A stretch of DNA of 64,000 nucleotides from Candidatus Epilinea brevis. GTDB taxonomy: Bacteria > Chloroflexota > Anaerolineae > Epilineales > Epilineaceae. The stretch is taken from assembly GCA_016710785.1 (NCBI GenBank), contig JADJUE010000003.1, forward strand, positions 372,001 to 436,000, given 5' to 3'. How positions within the stretch are numbered: position 1 is the first letter of the stretch; every line of letters starts with the position of its first letter. A program made the translations under genes and the position numbers. Shown here piece after piece: positions 23,476-33,171 of the stretch. The notes under the pieces are model-generated. The model searched no databases. It was not told the origin of the DNA and saw only the letters and a list, made by a program, of their open reading frames with translations.

Positions 23476-25665
23476 CTATTCCGCCAAGGCGGCCAGCAGG
23501 TCGATATGGTCATCGGTCCAGAGCAGGCGTTCGGCGGTCAGGGGCCGTCCGCCTTCCGACCGCGCCCAGGATCCTGCCTTGACCGGGTCGGGCGACAGCA
23601 CAACCGTCAAGAGACGTGCTGCGCCCTCGTTCTTCTGCGCCTTGTCGGGATCCCAATCCACCCTTGCGCCGTGAAGGTCCAGGGCCTGCGCTGAGCCGGC
23701 GATCACCGGCTCCAGATCGAAGAACTGGTTGGAGATATGGAAGGCCAGTATCCCGTTCGGCGCCAACCGCCCCACATAGGTGGCCAGGGCCTCGCTGGTC
23801 AGGAGATGGGTGGGGATGGCATCGCTGCTGAACGCGTCGATGATCAAGAGATCGAACAGGTCCTGGTCGCGGTCCCGCTGCAGGCCGAGCCGACCGTCGG
23901 CGATGCGAACATCGACCTCGCCGCGAGTCTGGCGCAAGAACGTGAACTGCTCGTCGGCGATCCGGACCACCAGCGGGTCGATATCATAGTAGACCAGGCG
24001 CTGACCGGGCTCCAGGTAATGCGCCAGGGCCCCCGTGCCCAACCCCACGATCCCCGCACGGCCATTGGCCGGCATCTGACGCATCAGCTGCGCCAAGGTG
24101 CCATCTTCGTGGTAGTACACGCCCGGCTTGCCGCGTAAGGGGCCGCTGATCCGCTCGGAGCCGTGCACGGTGGTACCGTGCAGGAGCACCCGCTCGCCGC
24201 GCGACTCCAGCACGCGAATCACACCGAAGAAGCTGCGGTCCTGAAACTGGATCCGCGACGCCAGATGGCGCCCGTCGATGACGTAGAGAACCACCATGCT
24301 CATGCAGGCCGCGTAGGCCCAGGCGCGCCGCGACGCCAGCCAGGCGGCGGCCCCCAGCGCCAGGACCAGCAACGGCATGAGCAGCACCAGCTGGCGGAGA
24401 ACCAAGGCTTCCAGGCCGGCGATCCCACCGGCCGCCCAGAGCAGCCCGCCGCCGGCGAGCGCGAGGACCATGACCAGGGCGACTGTTGCCGGTCGGCCGA
24501 GCGGCCGCCGCGCCGCGGGTCCGGAGAGCGTGATCAACCACAGCAGGGCGACCAGCGTGAGCGGGTACTCAGCAACACTGGTCAGCAGCTGTGGTGCCAG
24601 CAGGCTGTTGAGCATGCCACCGACGGCACCGCCCAGGGTCACCCACAGGAAGAAGCCGGTCAGATGTTCCGGCGCGGGCGCGGAGCGGGCCAGATCGGAA
24701 TGGCAGAGCCAGGCGCCGCAGAACAGCGTGCCTACGGAAATGCCCATGAAGAGCGCCAGGGGATGCTTCAACATGGCCACCATGGCCACCAGCCCCAGGC
24801 TGGCCCCGACGACGGTCGCCAAGGCCAGGAGCCGACGCGGCGCCGGGCGCTGCTGCCCGAAGGCCAGCATGAAGGTGAGCAGGTAGACCAGTAGCGTGAG
24901 CGTCCACAGCAGGGGTATGGCCGCCACATCCGTGGTGATCTGCATGGTGGTGCTGAGCAGGAGGCTGGAGGCCAGACCTGCTCGCAAGGCCCAGCCGGCC
25001 TTCTGGCGCCAACCGGGGCCAGGGGGGAGCGACGCCTTGACGGCGACGACGGCAGCGCTCGTCCGAGCCAGGCGCAGGTCCCGCCACAGCAGGGCCAGGG
25101 TGACCAGGGCAAAGAGCAGGTAGGCCCCGGCCCACCAACGGCTCTGCCAACTCAGGCCACCCAAGGGTTCGATGATCAACGGATAGGCGATCAGCGCCGC
25201 CGCCGATCCGCCATTGGAAGCGGCGTAGAGCCAGTAGGGGTTGTCACCGGGGCTCCGACGCAGGTACCAGCGCTGCACCAGGGAGGCATTGGTGGACAGG
25301 GCCAGGAAGGGCAGTCCCACGGCCCAGGCCAAGGCCAGGAAGGACTGGCGCACGGGCGCGGCCACGGCCAGGGCGGGATCCATCTCCGGCAGGGCCGGCG
25401 GAAGCAGGAGCAGGGGAGCCAAGACCACCAGTCCCTGGCAGAGCAGTTGCTGCCAGGCCGGCCGATCCACGAGCCAGTGGCTGTAGGCATAGCCCCCCAG
25501 GAGCAGGACCTGGAAGAAGACCATGGCCATGTTCCAGACGGCCGGCGCCCCGCCGAACACCGGGAGCAGCGCCCGGCCGATCATGGGCTGCACCACGAAA
25601 AGCAGGAAGGCGCTCAGCAGAATCGACGTGGCGTAGGGGCCGACGATCACGATACGCCGGTTCAT
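23476..25665 (-). CDS. fused MFS-type membrane domain / spermidine synthase-like protein
   Basis: A 729-residue protein. The start at 25665 has AAGGAG 6 nt upstream, and the N-terminus matches the typical opening of this fusion family: LLSAFLLFVVQPMIGRALLP then VFGGAPAVWNMAMVFFQ. About 12 membrane segments fill residues 1-470. The C-terminal ~230 residues form a spermidine-synthase-like Rossmann methyltransferase fold with IVGLGTGALAHYLEPGQ, YYDIDPLVVRIA, VRIADGRLGL and FDLLIIDAFSSDAIPTHLLT. Polyamine synthases transfer aminopropyl groups from decarboxylated S-adenosylmethionine; whether these membrane fusions do so is unproven. It is last in the minus-strand unit that begins with the UDP-glucuronate decarboxylase gene, 79 bp after the preceding gene. 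A longer frame reaching 25968 is rejected. Confidence 0.88.
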   Translation of the reverse strand: MNRRIVIVGPYATSILLSAFLLFVVQPMIGRALLPVFGGAPAVWNMAMVFFQVLLLGGYAYSHWLVDRPAWQQLLCQGLVVLAPLLLLPPALPEMDPALAVAAPVRQSFLALAWAVGLPFLALSTNASLVQRWYLRRSPGDNPYWLYAASNGGSAAALIAYPLIIEPLGGLSWQSRWWAGAYLLFALVTLALLWRDLRLARTSAAVVAVKASLPPGPGWRQKAGWALRAGLASSLLLSTTMQITTDVAAIPLLWTLTLLVYLLTFMLAFGQQRPAPRRLLALATVVGASLGLVAMVAMLKHPLALFMGISVGTLFCGAWLCHSDLARSAPAPEHLTGFFLWVTLGGAVGGMLNSLLAPQLLTSVAEYPLTLVALLWLITLSGPAARRPLGRPATVALVMVLALAGGGLLWAAGGIAGLEALVLRQLVLLMPLLVLALGAAAWLASRRAWAYAACMSMVVLYVIDGRHLASRIQFQDRSFFGVIRVLESRGERVLLHGTTVHGSERISGPLRGKPGVYYHEDGTLAQLMRQMPANGRAGIVGLGTGALAHYLEPGQRLVYYDIDPLVVRIADEQFTFLRQTRGEVDVRIADGRLGLQRDRDQDLFDLLIIDAFSSDAIPTHLLTSEALATYVGRLAPNGILAFHISNQFFDLEPVIAGSAQALDLHGARVDWDPDKAQKNEGAARLLTVVLSPDPVKAGSWARSEGGRPLTAERLLWTDDHIDLLAALAE

Positions 25666-25744
25666 GTCCGCTCCTTCGCCGATGCCAGGCAGGGGATCAC
25701 CATGGTTCAACTCCTCAGCTTGGATGGGGTCGTGGGCCGTACGG

Positions 25745-28150
25745 TCATGGGCCGCTCCGGCGCAGATCGGCGGGATCGCCGACAAATCGCCGCGCTGCCG
25801 CGTCGCTTCCCGGGCCTTCCACAAGCCAGCGCTCGCCGCCGATGGCGTCGTAGAGCCCGACCTCGATCTGATAGCGCCCCGGGGGAGCATCGGGGTCGAT
25901 CGCCAGCAGATGCCGGTCGAAGAGCGGTCCGGGTGCCACCGGCCAGCGATCCGCCAGCGGCGGGCCATCGCCGGTGGCCCAGACCACGCTGCCGTCCGGC
26001 CGCGGAGGCCCCAGCAGGTGGACGAAGACCGTCGGGGAGGGCGTCAGCGATGCAGGCGCAGGCAGATCCCAGCGCAGGTCCACGGCCACCGTGGAGCCTG
26101 GTCCGAGCGGAGGGCCGGTCAGGCTGATCCCGCTGAGTCGGACCTCGCCGGAGGGATGAAAGAAGCGGATGCTGGTGCCGCGCCAGCCCACCGGCCAGGG
26201 AGCTGGCCCAGGCAGGCGTGATCGAAGCTCGACCGGGCGGCCGATGGGGGCGACCCGCCCTTCCGCGAAGAAGGCATAGCGGCCGCTTGGCAGGCGCTCG
26301 GTGATGGACAGCGATACGCGCTGCCGGTCCGCCTTCGACGTCGTCGATGCCCCGGCTGCAGCCACCCATCGCGCCACGGGCGCCGCCGCCGCGCCGTCCA
26401 AGGCATCCAATCGCAGCTCGCGCGCCGAGGCCGGATGAGAGAACAGGGTCAAGGACAGCTCGTCGCCCGGACGGACATCGACGGCCGGCTGACAGGCCAG
26501 CACCTGCGCCACCCCGTTCGGCTGTTCCCGACAGCCCGGCCAATGGGGATCGACGCGTTCCACCGCCGGCGGGGCGACGCCCGACGCGGCGAAGAGGCTC
26601 AGGCGGTGGGGGCCGAAGGTCTCCGAAAGTACCAGCCGCCGGTCCGTCGTCAGCCAGGCCCCCACCTTGCCCTCCGGGTCCTGCCAATGCCGCTCGATCT
26701 CGACCAGCCAGACCCGAGGGTGGTCGCGAACGATCGCCGCCAGACCCGCTTCCCAGCCGGCGGGAAGGGGCCCGGCCGATTTGCCGGGGAAGGGTCGGAT
26801 GGGCGGCAGGGCGCCGGGCTGCATCGCGCCCTCCCCCGGCGACCAGCGCCCGTAGGCCGCTTCCAGGAGCGGGTAGCGGTCGCCGCTGACCAAGAGCAAG
26901 GCATCGTCGGGCCGGGCCTGGCTCCACAGGACCAGAACGAGGCTCTGCAGGTCGTCCCGCAAACGGCGCGGCGCGTAATGATCGGGCAGGCCCCCGAGGA
27001 GGGGCAGGAGAAGGCCGGCGGCCAGGAGCGGCGCGACGGGCCGTGGTGCCAGCCGACCGCCGGCGGCCAGCATGGCCACCAAAGCGTATACCGGGGCCGC
27101 AAAGGGAAGGTAGTATCGCGCCTCCAGGCCGGGGCTGTAGAAGAGCGACCGCGGCTGCGTGGCCGCCCAGATGGCCGCGGGCGGCAACAGGGCCAGGAAG
27201 ACCAGGACTGCCGGCTGGCGAAGGGCTGCTTTGCGCCGGTTCCGCCAGGCCAGGGCAGCGGCGATCAGGGCGGCTGTCCAGAAGAGAAGGGTGGGCCAGG
27301 CCGCCTCGGCCAAGGCCGTCGATCGCCCGGTGGCCATCAGCGTTGCGCCCAGACGCAGCACTTCCCAGGGCGTGGTCGGTTGGGGGAGAGAGGTCCAACT
27401 CTGCATGTGGCCGGCGGCGTAACGCCACCAGGGCAGGAAGGCCAGACCCGCCAGCAGTTGCGCGACAGCCCAGGCCACGAGGCGCCTCGCGGGCAGGCCT
27501 CCCCGCAGCCAGGCCAGGCCCACGGCCAGGTTCAGGGCCACCAGGGCCGCCGCGCCCAGGTACAGGCTATGGAGGATGGCGACGGTCGCCAGCAGGACCC
27601 ACGGGAGCCAGCGGTCGGGCCTTGGCGGGGCCGATCCGGCCGCGAGACCTCGCGCGGCAGCGGCATCCTCCAGCCAGCGCTGAGTGGCATAGGCGACCAG
27701 GGTCACCCAGAGCCCCGCCAGGGCGTACATCCGCAGCTCGCCAGACCACCACACGGCAAATGGCGAGACCGCCAGCAGCAGCGCTGCGAGCCCTCCCGCC
27801 CGCCGGCCACCGGCGCGGCGGCCCAAGGCATAGGCCAGGGCCACGGTGATCACGCCCCAGAGGGCCGGGAGCATCCGCAAGGCGAACTCCGTCTCGCCGA
27901 CGCCGCGTCGCCATAGCCAGAGGGCCCAGAAGAAAAGCGGCGGATGGACGTCGCCAGCGGTCCAGGCCGTCAGGGCGGCGAGGGGCTGTCGCACGGCCCA
28001 GAGCGCAAGGGCCTCGTCCCACCACAGGTTCTTGTCGCCCAGGCGCCAGAGCCTGAGGCCGAAAGCGAGGGCCAGGATGCCGACCATCGCCAGCCGGTCA
28101 GCGGGCCATTCCAGCCGTCGACGGGCCGCGGGTTCAGTCGAAGACAGCAT
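25745..28150 (-). CDS. GT39/ArnT-like membrane glycosyltransferase with C-terminal beta-domain
   Basis: An 801-residue GT-C-type protein. The catalytic-loop motif LGDKNLWWDEALALWAVRQP lies near residue 35 and is followed by GDVHPPLFFWALWLWRRG, both standard in GT39-like enzymes. About 11 membrane helices occupy residues 15-450. The soluble C-terminal region holds beta-sandwich segments; the last (about residues 680-785) shows STVAVDLRWDLPAPASLTPS, FVHLLG and PPGRYQIEVGLYDAIGGERW. The same sandwich type occurs in two other glycosyltransferases of this window. The start at 28150 overlaps the upstream glycosidase gene by 17 bp, with GGAGGA 14 nt before it. Substrates are unknown; coupling to the glycosidase suggests joint action on a surface glycan. 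Confidence 0.82.
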   Translation of the reverse strand: MLSSTEPAARRRLEWPADRLAMVGILALAFGLRLWRLGDKNLWWDEALALWAVRQPLAALTAWTAGDVHPPLFFWALWLWRRGVGETEFALRMLPALWGVITVALAYALGRRAGGRRAGGLAALLLAVSPFAVWWSGELRMYALAGLWVTLVAYATQRWLEDAAAARGLAAGSAPPRPDRWLPWVLLATVAILHSLYLGAAALVALNLAVGLAWLRGGLPARRLVAWAVAQLLAGLAFLPWWRYAAGHMQSWTSLPQPTTPWEVLRLGATLMATGRSTALAEAAWPTLLFWTAALIAAALAWRNRRKAALRQPAVLVFLALLPPAAIWAATQPRSLFYSPGLEARYYLPFAAPVYALVAMLAAGGRLAPRPVAPLLAAGLLLPLLGGLPDHYAPRRLRDDLQSLVLVLWSQARPDDALLLVSGDRYPLLEAAYGRWSPGEGAMQPGALPPIRPFPGKSAGPLPAGWEAGLAAIVRDHPRVWLVEIERHWQDPEGKVGAWLTTDRRLVLSETFGPHRLSLFAASGVAPPAVERVDPHWPGCREQPNGVAQVLACQPAVDVRPGDELSLTLFSHPASARELRLDALDGAAAAPVARWVAAAGASTTSKADRQRVSLSITERLPSGRYAFFAEGRVAPIGRPVELRSRLPGPAPWPVGWRGTSIRFFHPSGEVRLSGISLTGPPLGPGSTVAVDLRWDLPAPASLTPSPTVFVHLLGPPRPDGSVVWATGDGPPLADRWPVAPGPLFDRHLLAIDPDAPPGRYQIEVGLYDAIGGERWLVEGPGSDAAARRFVGDPADLRRSGP

Positions 28151-30125
28151 CCGCCAGGCTATCCTCCGCCGGGATCGCCGCGGGCGGCGGCGCGGGGCGG
28201 CGAGGGCGGCGGACGCGGCGCCAGACCAGGGCCAGGGCGATGAGTGCAGCCAGGGCCAGACCGGCCAGCTGGAGCGGGCGGAGCAGGGGGCTGACCGGTT
28301 GTGGAGCCGTGATGCGCAGTTCTTCCAAGGCCAGCTCGCCGCCATCCACACGCAACAACACGCGGTGCTCGCCGTCGGGCAGGCCATTCCGCGTCAGCCG
28401 ATAGCGACCGCCGGTGGCCTCCGGCTCCACGGTGTGGTCCTCGCCATCCACCACCAGGTAGATCATGGGCGGCCCCGGATCGCCGCTAGCGGGACCGGCC
28501 TCACCTTCGCGCTCACCTGGAGGAGCGTCGGAGGCCTCGGGACGGGCGCTGGCGCCGGGCGCGGCACCGGCCGCGTCCGTCGGCTGGCCGGCGAGCGCGG
28601 TCGCCGGCGGCGCCTCCAACGTGCGCGGCGCGGTCATCGCCGCCAGCGCCGGTTGCAGCCAGAGTTCGAAGCCGGTGCCACGGAAGCTCAGGTCCAGCTC
28701 GGCGCCCGGCAGGCCCACGCGGCTTTGCAGCCGCCCGTCCAAGAACTGGTCCCGCCAAGGGCCGCTGTACAGGAGGGCCTGGTCGTCCGGGCGATGACGA
28801 CCGCCATTGAGGAGTCGCGGCTCGGTCGCCAGGTCCTGGAGGGCCCGGTAGCTGGGCAGCAGGGTCCAGTCGGGCTCCACCAGCCGGAAGTAGCCCTCAG
28901 GCCGCTGATGCCATTCCATGTCCGGACGGCGGAAGAACCACAAGAAACCCACTCCAGCCCAGGGCCAATCGCGGGCCATGCGGCGGTAGGCGGCGGTGGT
29001 GTAGGCGGCGCGGGTCTCCTCGTCCACCCGACCGTAGGGCGCCTCCATGTCGGCCGGCGGGCTGTCCCAGCCGAACTCGGTGATCCATACGGGCTTGGCG
29101 GCGTCGCCGGCGCGCACCATGATGTCGCGGGCCATCATGGGGCGCGCGAAGTTGGTGCGGTCTTCGCTCACCCGCTGATCCGAAGGTCCGGTCCACAAAC
29201 CGAAGCCCTGAACGGCCAGGATGTCGAAGTCGTCCTGCCAGCCGGCCGCGTAAAGTCCCTCCAGGTAGCGCAGATCATGCATGTTGCGGCCGCCGGGCTC
29301 GGTGGTGGGCGCCAGGGCTGCGCTGACCAGGAAGACCTCGCCGCAGGCCCCCCGAGCAGCGGCGGCGGCGACCTTGAGCAAGGCGGCATAGCCGGCGGGA
29401 TCCACGGTCGCCGGCTGCTCGTCGCTACCGCCCCATTCGGGGTAGATGTTGGGTTCGTTCCAGATCTGGTAGTAGCGCACCCTGCCGCAGTAGCGCTTGA
29501 CCACCGCGGCCACGTAGTTGGCGTAGTCGGCCGCGTCATCGGGCGGGCCCTTCTGCGCCCCGGCCGCGGCAGGATCACCATAAGCCCAATCGGGCGGGTC
29601 GTCCAGGCGCACCAGCAGCTGGACGGAATGGTTCTGCGCTTCCTGGACGATGCGGTCGTACTTGTCCCAGGCGGAGCGCGGCGGCTCATTGCGCCGGTCC
29701 TGGAAATCCCCGCGGGCGTGGATCTCGATATCCTCCCAGGGGAACTGCTGCCGCGCCCAGGCGATGCCGGCATCATGCATCAGGGCAAAGCTGCGGCGGA
29801 CATGGTCCGGATCGGCCTCCAGTTGCAGGAATACATTGACGCCGTAGGGTGGGGTGCCCTTGTGCAGGATGGGCTCCTCGGGTGCCAACTCCAGGCGCGG
29901 GCCGCTCATGGTCAGGCCGGCCAGGGCCACGGTGCCCTTGACCCCCTCCCACCAGCTCTCCTCGCCGGTGGCCGCCGCCAGCCAGCGCCGGCCGGCCGCG
30001 CCGCGGCTGACGGCGAGCAGGGTGATGAGGCCCACCGCGAGAAGCGTCAGCCACGGAATGAGCCGGCGGCGCAGGGCGGCCGCGCGGGACGAGGATCGCG
30101 GTGGGGGCGGGGGCGATTCGGGCAT
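28134..30125 (-). CDS. membrane-anchored clan-A glycoside hydrolase (GH39-like)
   Basis: A 663-residue protein with an N-terminal membrane anchor (LIPWLTLLAVGLITLLAV) and a second hydrophobic segment near the C-terminus (LAGLALAALIALALVWRRV). The catalytic part (residues ~95-430) is a TIM-barrel glycosidase. Glu224 in IWNEPNIYPEW fits the acid/base at the end of strand 4, and Glu350 in VWITEFGWDS fits the nucleophile of strand 7. PYGVNVFLQLEADPDHVRRS and WARQQFPWEDIE match GH39/GH5-like enzymes. A beta-rich domain follows (~430-620). Exact glycan specificity is unknown. The ATG at 30125 has GAGG 9 nt upstream. It lies between a small membrane protein and a coupled GT39 gene, consistent with processing of a glycan made by the same operon. 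Confidence 0.82.
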   Translation of the reverse strand: MPESPPPPPRSSSRAAALRRRLIPWLTLLAVGLITLLAVSRGAAGRRWLAAATGEESWWEGVKGTVALAGLTMSGPRLELAPEEPILHKGTPPYGVNVFLQLEADPDHVRRSFALMHDAGIAWARQQFPWEDIEIHARGDFQDRRNEPPRSAWDKYDRIVQEAQNHSVQLLVRLDDPPDWAYGDPAAAGAQKGPPDDAADYANYVAAVVKRYCGRVRYYQIWNEPNIYPEWGGSDEQPATVDPAGYAALLKVAAAAARGACGEVFLVSAALAPTTEPGGRNMHDLRYLEGLYAAGWQDDFDILAVQGFGLWTGPSDQRVSEDRTNFARPMMARDIMVRAGDAAKPVWITEFGWDSPPADMEAPYGRVDEETRAAYTTAAYRRMARDWPWAGVGFLWFFRRPDMEWHQRPEGYFRLVEPDWTLLPSYRALQDLATEPRLLNGGRHRPDDQALLYSGPWRDQFLDGRLQSRVGLPGAELDLSFRGTGFELWLQPALAAMTAPRTLEAPPATALAGQPTDAAGAAPGASARPEASDAPPGEREGEAGPASGDPGPPMIYLVVDGEDHTVEPEATGGRYRLTRNGLPDGEHRVLLRVDGGELALEELRITAPQPVSPLLRPLQLAGLALAALIALALVWRRVRRPRRPAPPPAAIPAEDSLADAVFD

Positions 30126-30162
30126 GGTGGCGTCCTCGGGAAGGGATCCTGTCGGGAAGATC

Positions 30163-30510
30163 TCAGGGCCGCCAGAAATGCAGCGCCAGCGGGAAGAGGC
30201 TGGTCCCGGCCAACAGCAGGGCGATCAGGCGGGTGTCCTGGCGGCGGTGGCCGATGAGGATGCCCACCGCGATCAGGAGAATGCCCAGTTCGGGCAGGAA
30301 AGGCAGGGGGCCGACAGCTTCGAGGGGCCACCAGGCCAGTAGCCGCGCGGGCAGCTCGACGGAACGCCACAGCAGGGCGGTGATCGCCAGGCAGAGACCC
30401 ATCGCCAGAAAGGCCAACCGGCCGGAGCGGCTGCGCGGGCCGGCCGAAAAGGCCATGAGCAGGGCCAGAACGGCCATATAGAGGTTCCAGCCGCAGAGGA
30501 TGAGCTGCAA
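30163..30510 (-). CDS. small integral membrane protein of unknown function
   Basis: A 115-residue protein made almost entirely of four hydrophobic segments (LILCGWNLYMAVLALLMAF, LAFLAMGLCLAITALLW, LPFLPELGILLIAVGILIG, LIALLLAGTSLFPLALHF) with short basic loops. I do not recognise a family. The TTG at 30510 is chosen because GGAG lies 7 nt upstream and it puts the first helix at the N-terminus; the frame is open further to a TTG at 30621, but that extension looks non-coding. It sits between the UDP-glucuronate decarboxylase gene and the membrane-anchored glycosidase, in the same direction, 37 bp before the latter. Confidence 0.6.
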   Translation of the reverse strand: MQLILCGWNLYMAVLALLMAFSAGPRSRSGRLAFLAMGLCLAITALLWRSVELPARLLAWWPLEAVGPLPFLPELGILLIAVGILIGHRRQDTRLIALLLAGTSLFPLALHFWRP

Positions 30511-30650
30511 AGGACCGGCTCCGAGTTGCTGGGCGGCGGGCCTTGAACGGCACCGGCCGAATCGTTCCGCCGGGCAGGTGCGGCGGGCGGCCAACGATAG
30601 CCGGGGCGGGGGCGGAGTCAAGCGGGGCGGACGGCTGTCACGACACGGGT

Positions 30651-31616
<966 letters not shown>

Positions 31617-31754
31617 CGAAAGGGTCCTGTCGTCGGTGGAGGGGCGGCCGGCGGCCGGTGGCCCCGACCTCGGCCCGGGCGCAAGCGAGCCCACGGAGAT
31701 GCCGTCAGAGTCTAGGCAGCGGCCGCCGGCCCGTCAATCCGCCGCCCTCAGGGA

Positions 31755-31783
31755 TTGACCCCGCCCGGTGACACTGCTATACC
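31755..31783 (+). promoter_or_regulatory. promoter of the ABC ATPase operon
   Basis: TTGACC (31755-31760) and TATACC (31778-31783) are separated by the optimal 17 bp. The predicted leader is about 50 nt and contains CGAGGA before the TTG start at 31843. Confidence 0.6.
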
Positions 31784-31842
31784 AGCCCGGCCCCGCCGCC
31801 GGATCCGCGGCCCACAGCCCCGGCCCAACGAGGATCATCCCT

Positions 31843-33171
31843 TTGCCCGAGATCGTCGCCTTCGAACACGTCACCAAACGCTTCGCCCTGAGCCATGAAC
31901 GGCCCTCGTCCTTTCGCGAGGCCTTTGTGGGCCTGTGGCGGCGCCGAGGCGCGGGAGGGCAGGCGGCGGCTGTCGTCGCTCCGGAAGCTGCCGCTTCGAC
32001 CGTTTCCACCGCCACCGCCGACAAGGCCGAAGACGCTGACAGCCTCCTGGCCTTGGACGATGTGTCGTTCGCCCTGGAGCGCGGCGGGTCGCTTGGCTTC
32101 GTAGGACCCAACGGCACCGGCAAGAGCACGGCGCTCAAGCTGATGGCCCGCATCCTGGAGCCCACGGCCGGGCAGGTGTGGGTGGGCGGGCGCGTGGCCG
32201 CCCTGCTGGAGCTGGGCGCCGGCTTTCATCCCGACCTGACCGGACGGGAGAACATTCTGCTCAACGGCTCGATGATGGGTTACTCCGCCCGCGAGATGCA
32301 GCCGCGACTGGGGCGGATCATCGACTTCTCCGAGCTGGGGCGCTTCGTGGAGATGCCGGTCAAGCATTATTCCTCCGGTATGTACATGCGTCTGGGCTTT
32401 GCCACCGCCGTCCACCTGGACGCCGAGCTGCTGTTGATCGACGAGGTGCTGGCCGTGGGCGATCAAGCCTTCCAGCATAAATGCCTCGACAGAATCGCCG
32501 CCCTGCGCAAGGCGGGGGTCTCCATCATCCTGGTCAGCCATGACAACGAGGCCATCAAGAGCCTCTGCGATCAGGCCCTGTGGCTGGAACGGGGCAAGCT
32601 GCAGGCCGTCGGAACCACGGACAAAGTGATCGGCGCCTATTACGCCAGCATGATCGCTCGCGAGGAGTCACGCCTGGCCGCCGATCGGGCCGCGGCGGGC
32701 GAATCCCTGGATGATGTGATCCAGACCCAGCCAGACCGCTGGGGCTCCGGCGAGGTCGAGATCACCGCTGTGGAAACCCTCGGTCCCGACGGCCGGCAGC
32801 ACGAGATCCTGCCGGCCGACGAGCCCGCCACGGTGCGTATCCGTTACCAGGCCCGGGAGCGCATCGTCGGGCCGGTCTTCGGCCTGGGCATCCATCGCCA
32901 GGACGGGGTGCATATCACCGGGCCCAACACCCGCGACGCGGGTCTGCGGATCGAAGCGATCGAAGGCCGCGGCCACATCGACTTCCACATGCCGCGGCTG
33001 CCGTTGCTGCCCGGCCATTACGAGATCTCCGCCAGCATCTACGACAGCGGCTGCACCCATCCCTTCGACTACCACCACCGCCGCTACCAGCTCCGGGTCC
33101 ACGCCGGCTCGCTGCACGAGCCCCTGGGGCTGGTGCATATCGACGCCGTGTGGGAGCTAGGCGAAGGATGA
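31843..33171 (+). CDS. ABC transporter ATPase, Wzt/TagH polysaccharide-export type
   Basis: A 442-residue protein. The ATPase domain (residues ~1-290) has Walker A GPNGTGKST (Lys94), the export-type signature YSSGMYMRLGFATAVHLDAE, Walker B LLLIDEVLAVGDQAFQHKC and switch VSHDN. LELGAGFHPDLTGRENILLN is diagnostic of the O-antigen/teichoic-acid exporter branch. An insertion of ~40 Ala-rich residues precedes Walker A. Residues ~310-440 form the Wzt-type C-terminal beta-sandwich (GPVFGLGIHRQDGVHITGPN), which in Wzt recognises the glycan to be exported. The start is TTG at 31843, with AGGA 8 nt upstream and a good promoter further up. The stop overlaps the next start (ATGA). No Wzm-type permease gene is in the window. 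Confidence 0.9.
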   Translation: MPEIVAFEHVTKRFALSHERPSSFREAFVGLWRRRGAGGQAAAVVAPEAAASTVSTATADKAEDADSLLALDDVSFALERGGSLGFVGPNGTGKSTALKLMARILEPTAGQVWVGGRVAALLELGAGFHPDLTGRENILLNGSMMGYSAREMQPRLGRIIDFSELGRFVEMPVKHYSSGMYMRLGFATAVHLDAELLLIDEVLAVGDQAFQHKCLDRIAALRKAGVSIILVSHDNEAIKSLCDQALWLERGKLQAVGTTDKVIGAYYASMIAREESRLAADRAAAGESLDDVIQTQPDRWGSGEVEITAVETLGPDGRQHEILPADEPATVRIRYQARERIVGPVFGLGIHRQDGVHITGPNTRDAGLRIEAIEGRGHIDFHMPRLPLLPGHYEISASIYDSGCTHPFDYHHRRYQLRVHAGSLHEPLGLVHIDAVWELGEG

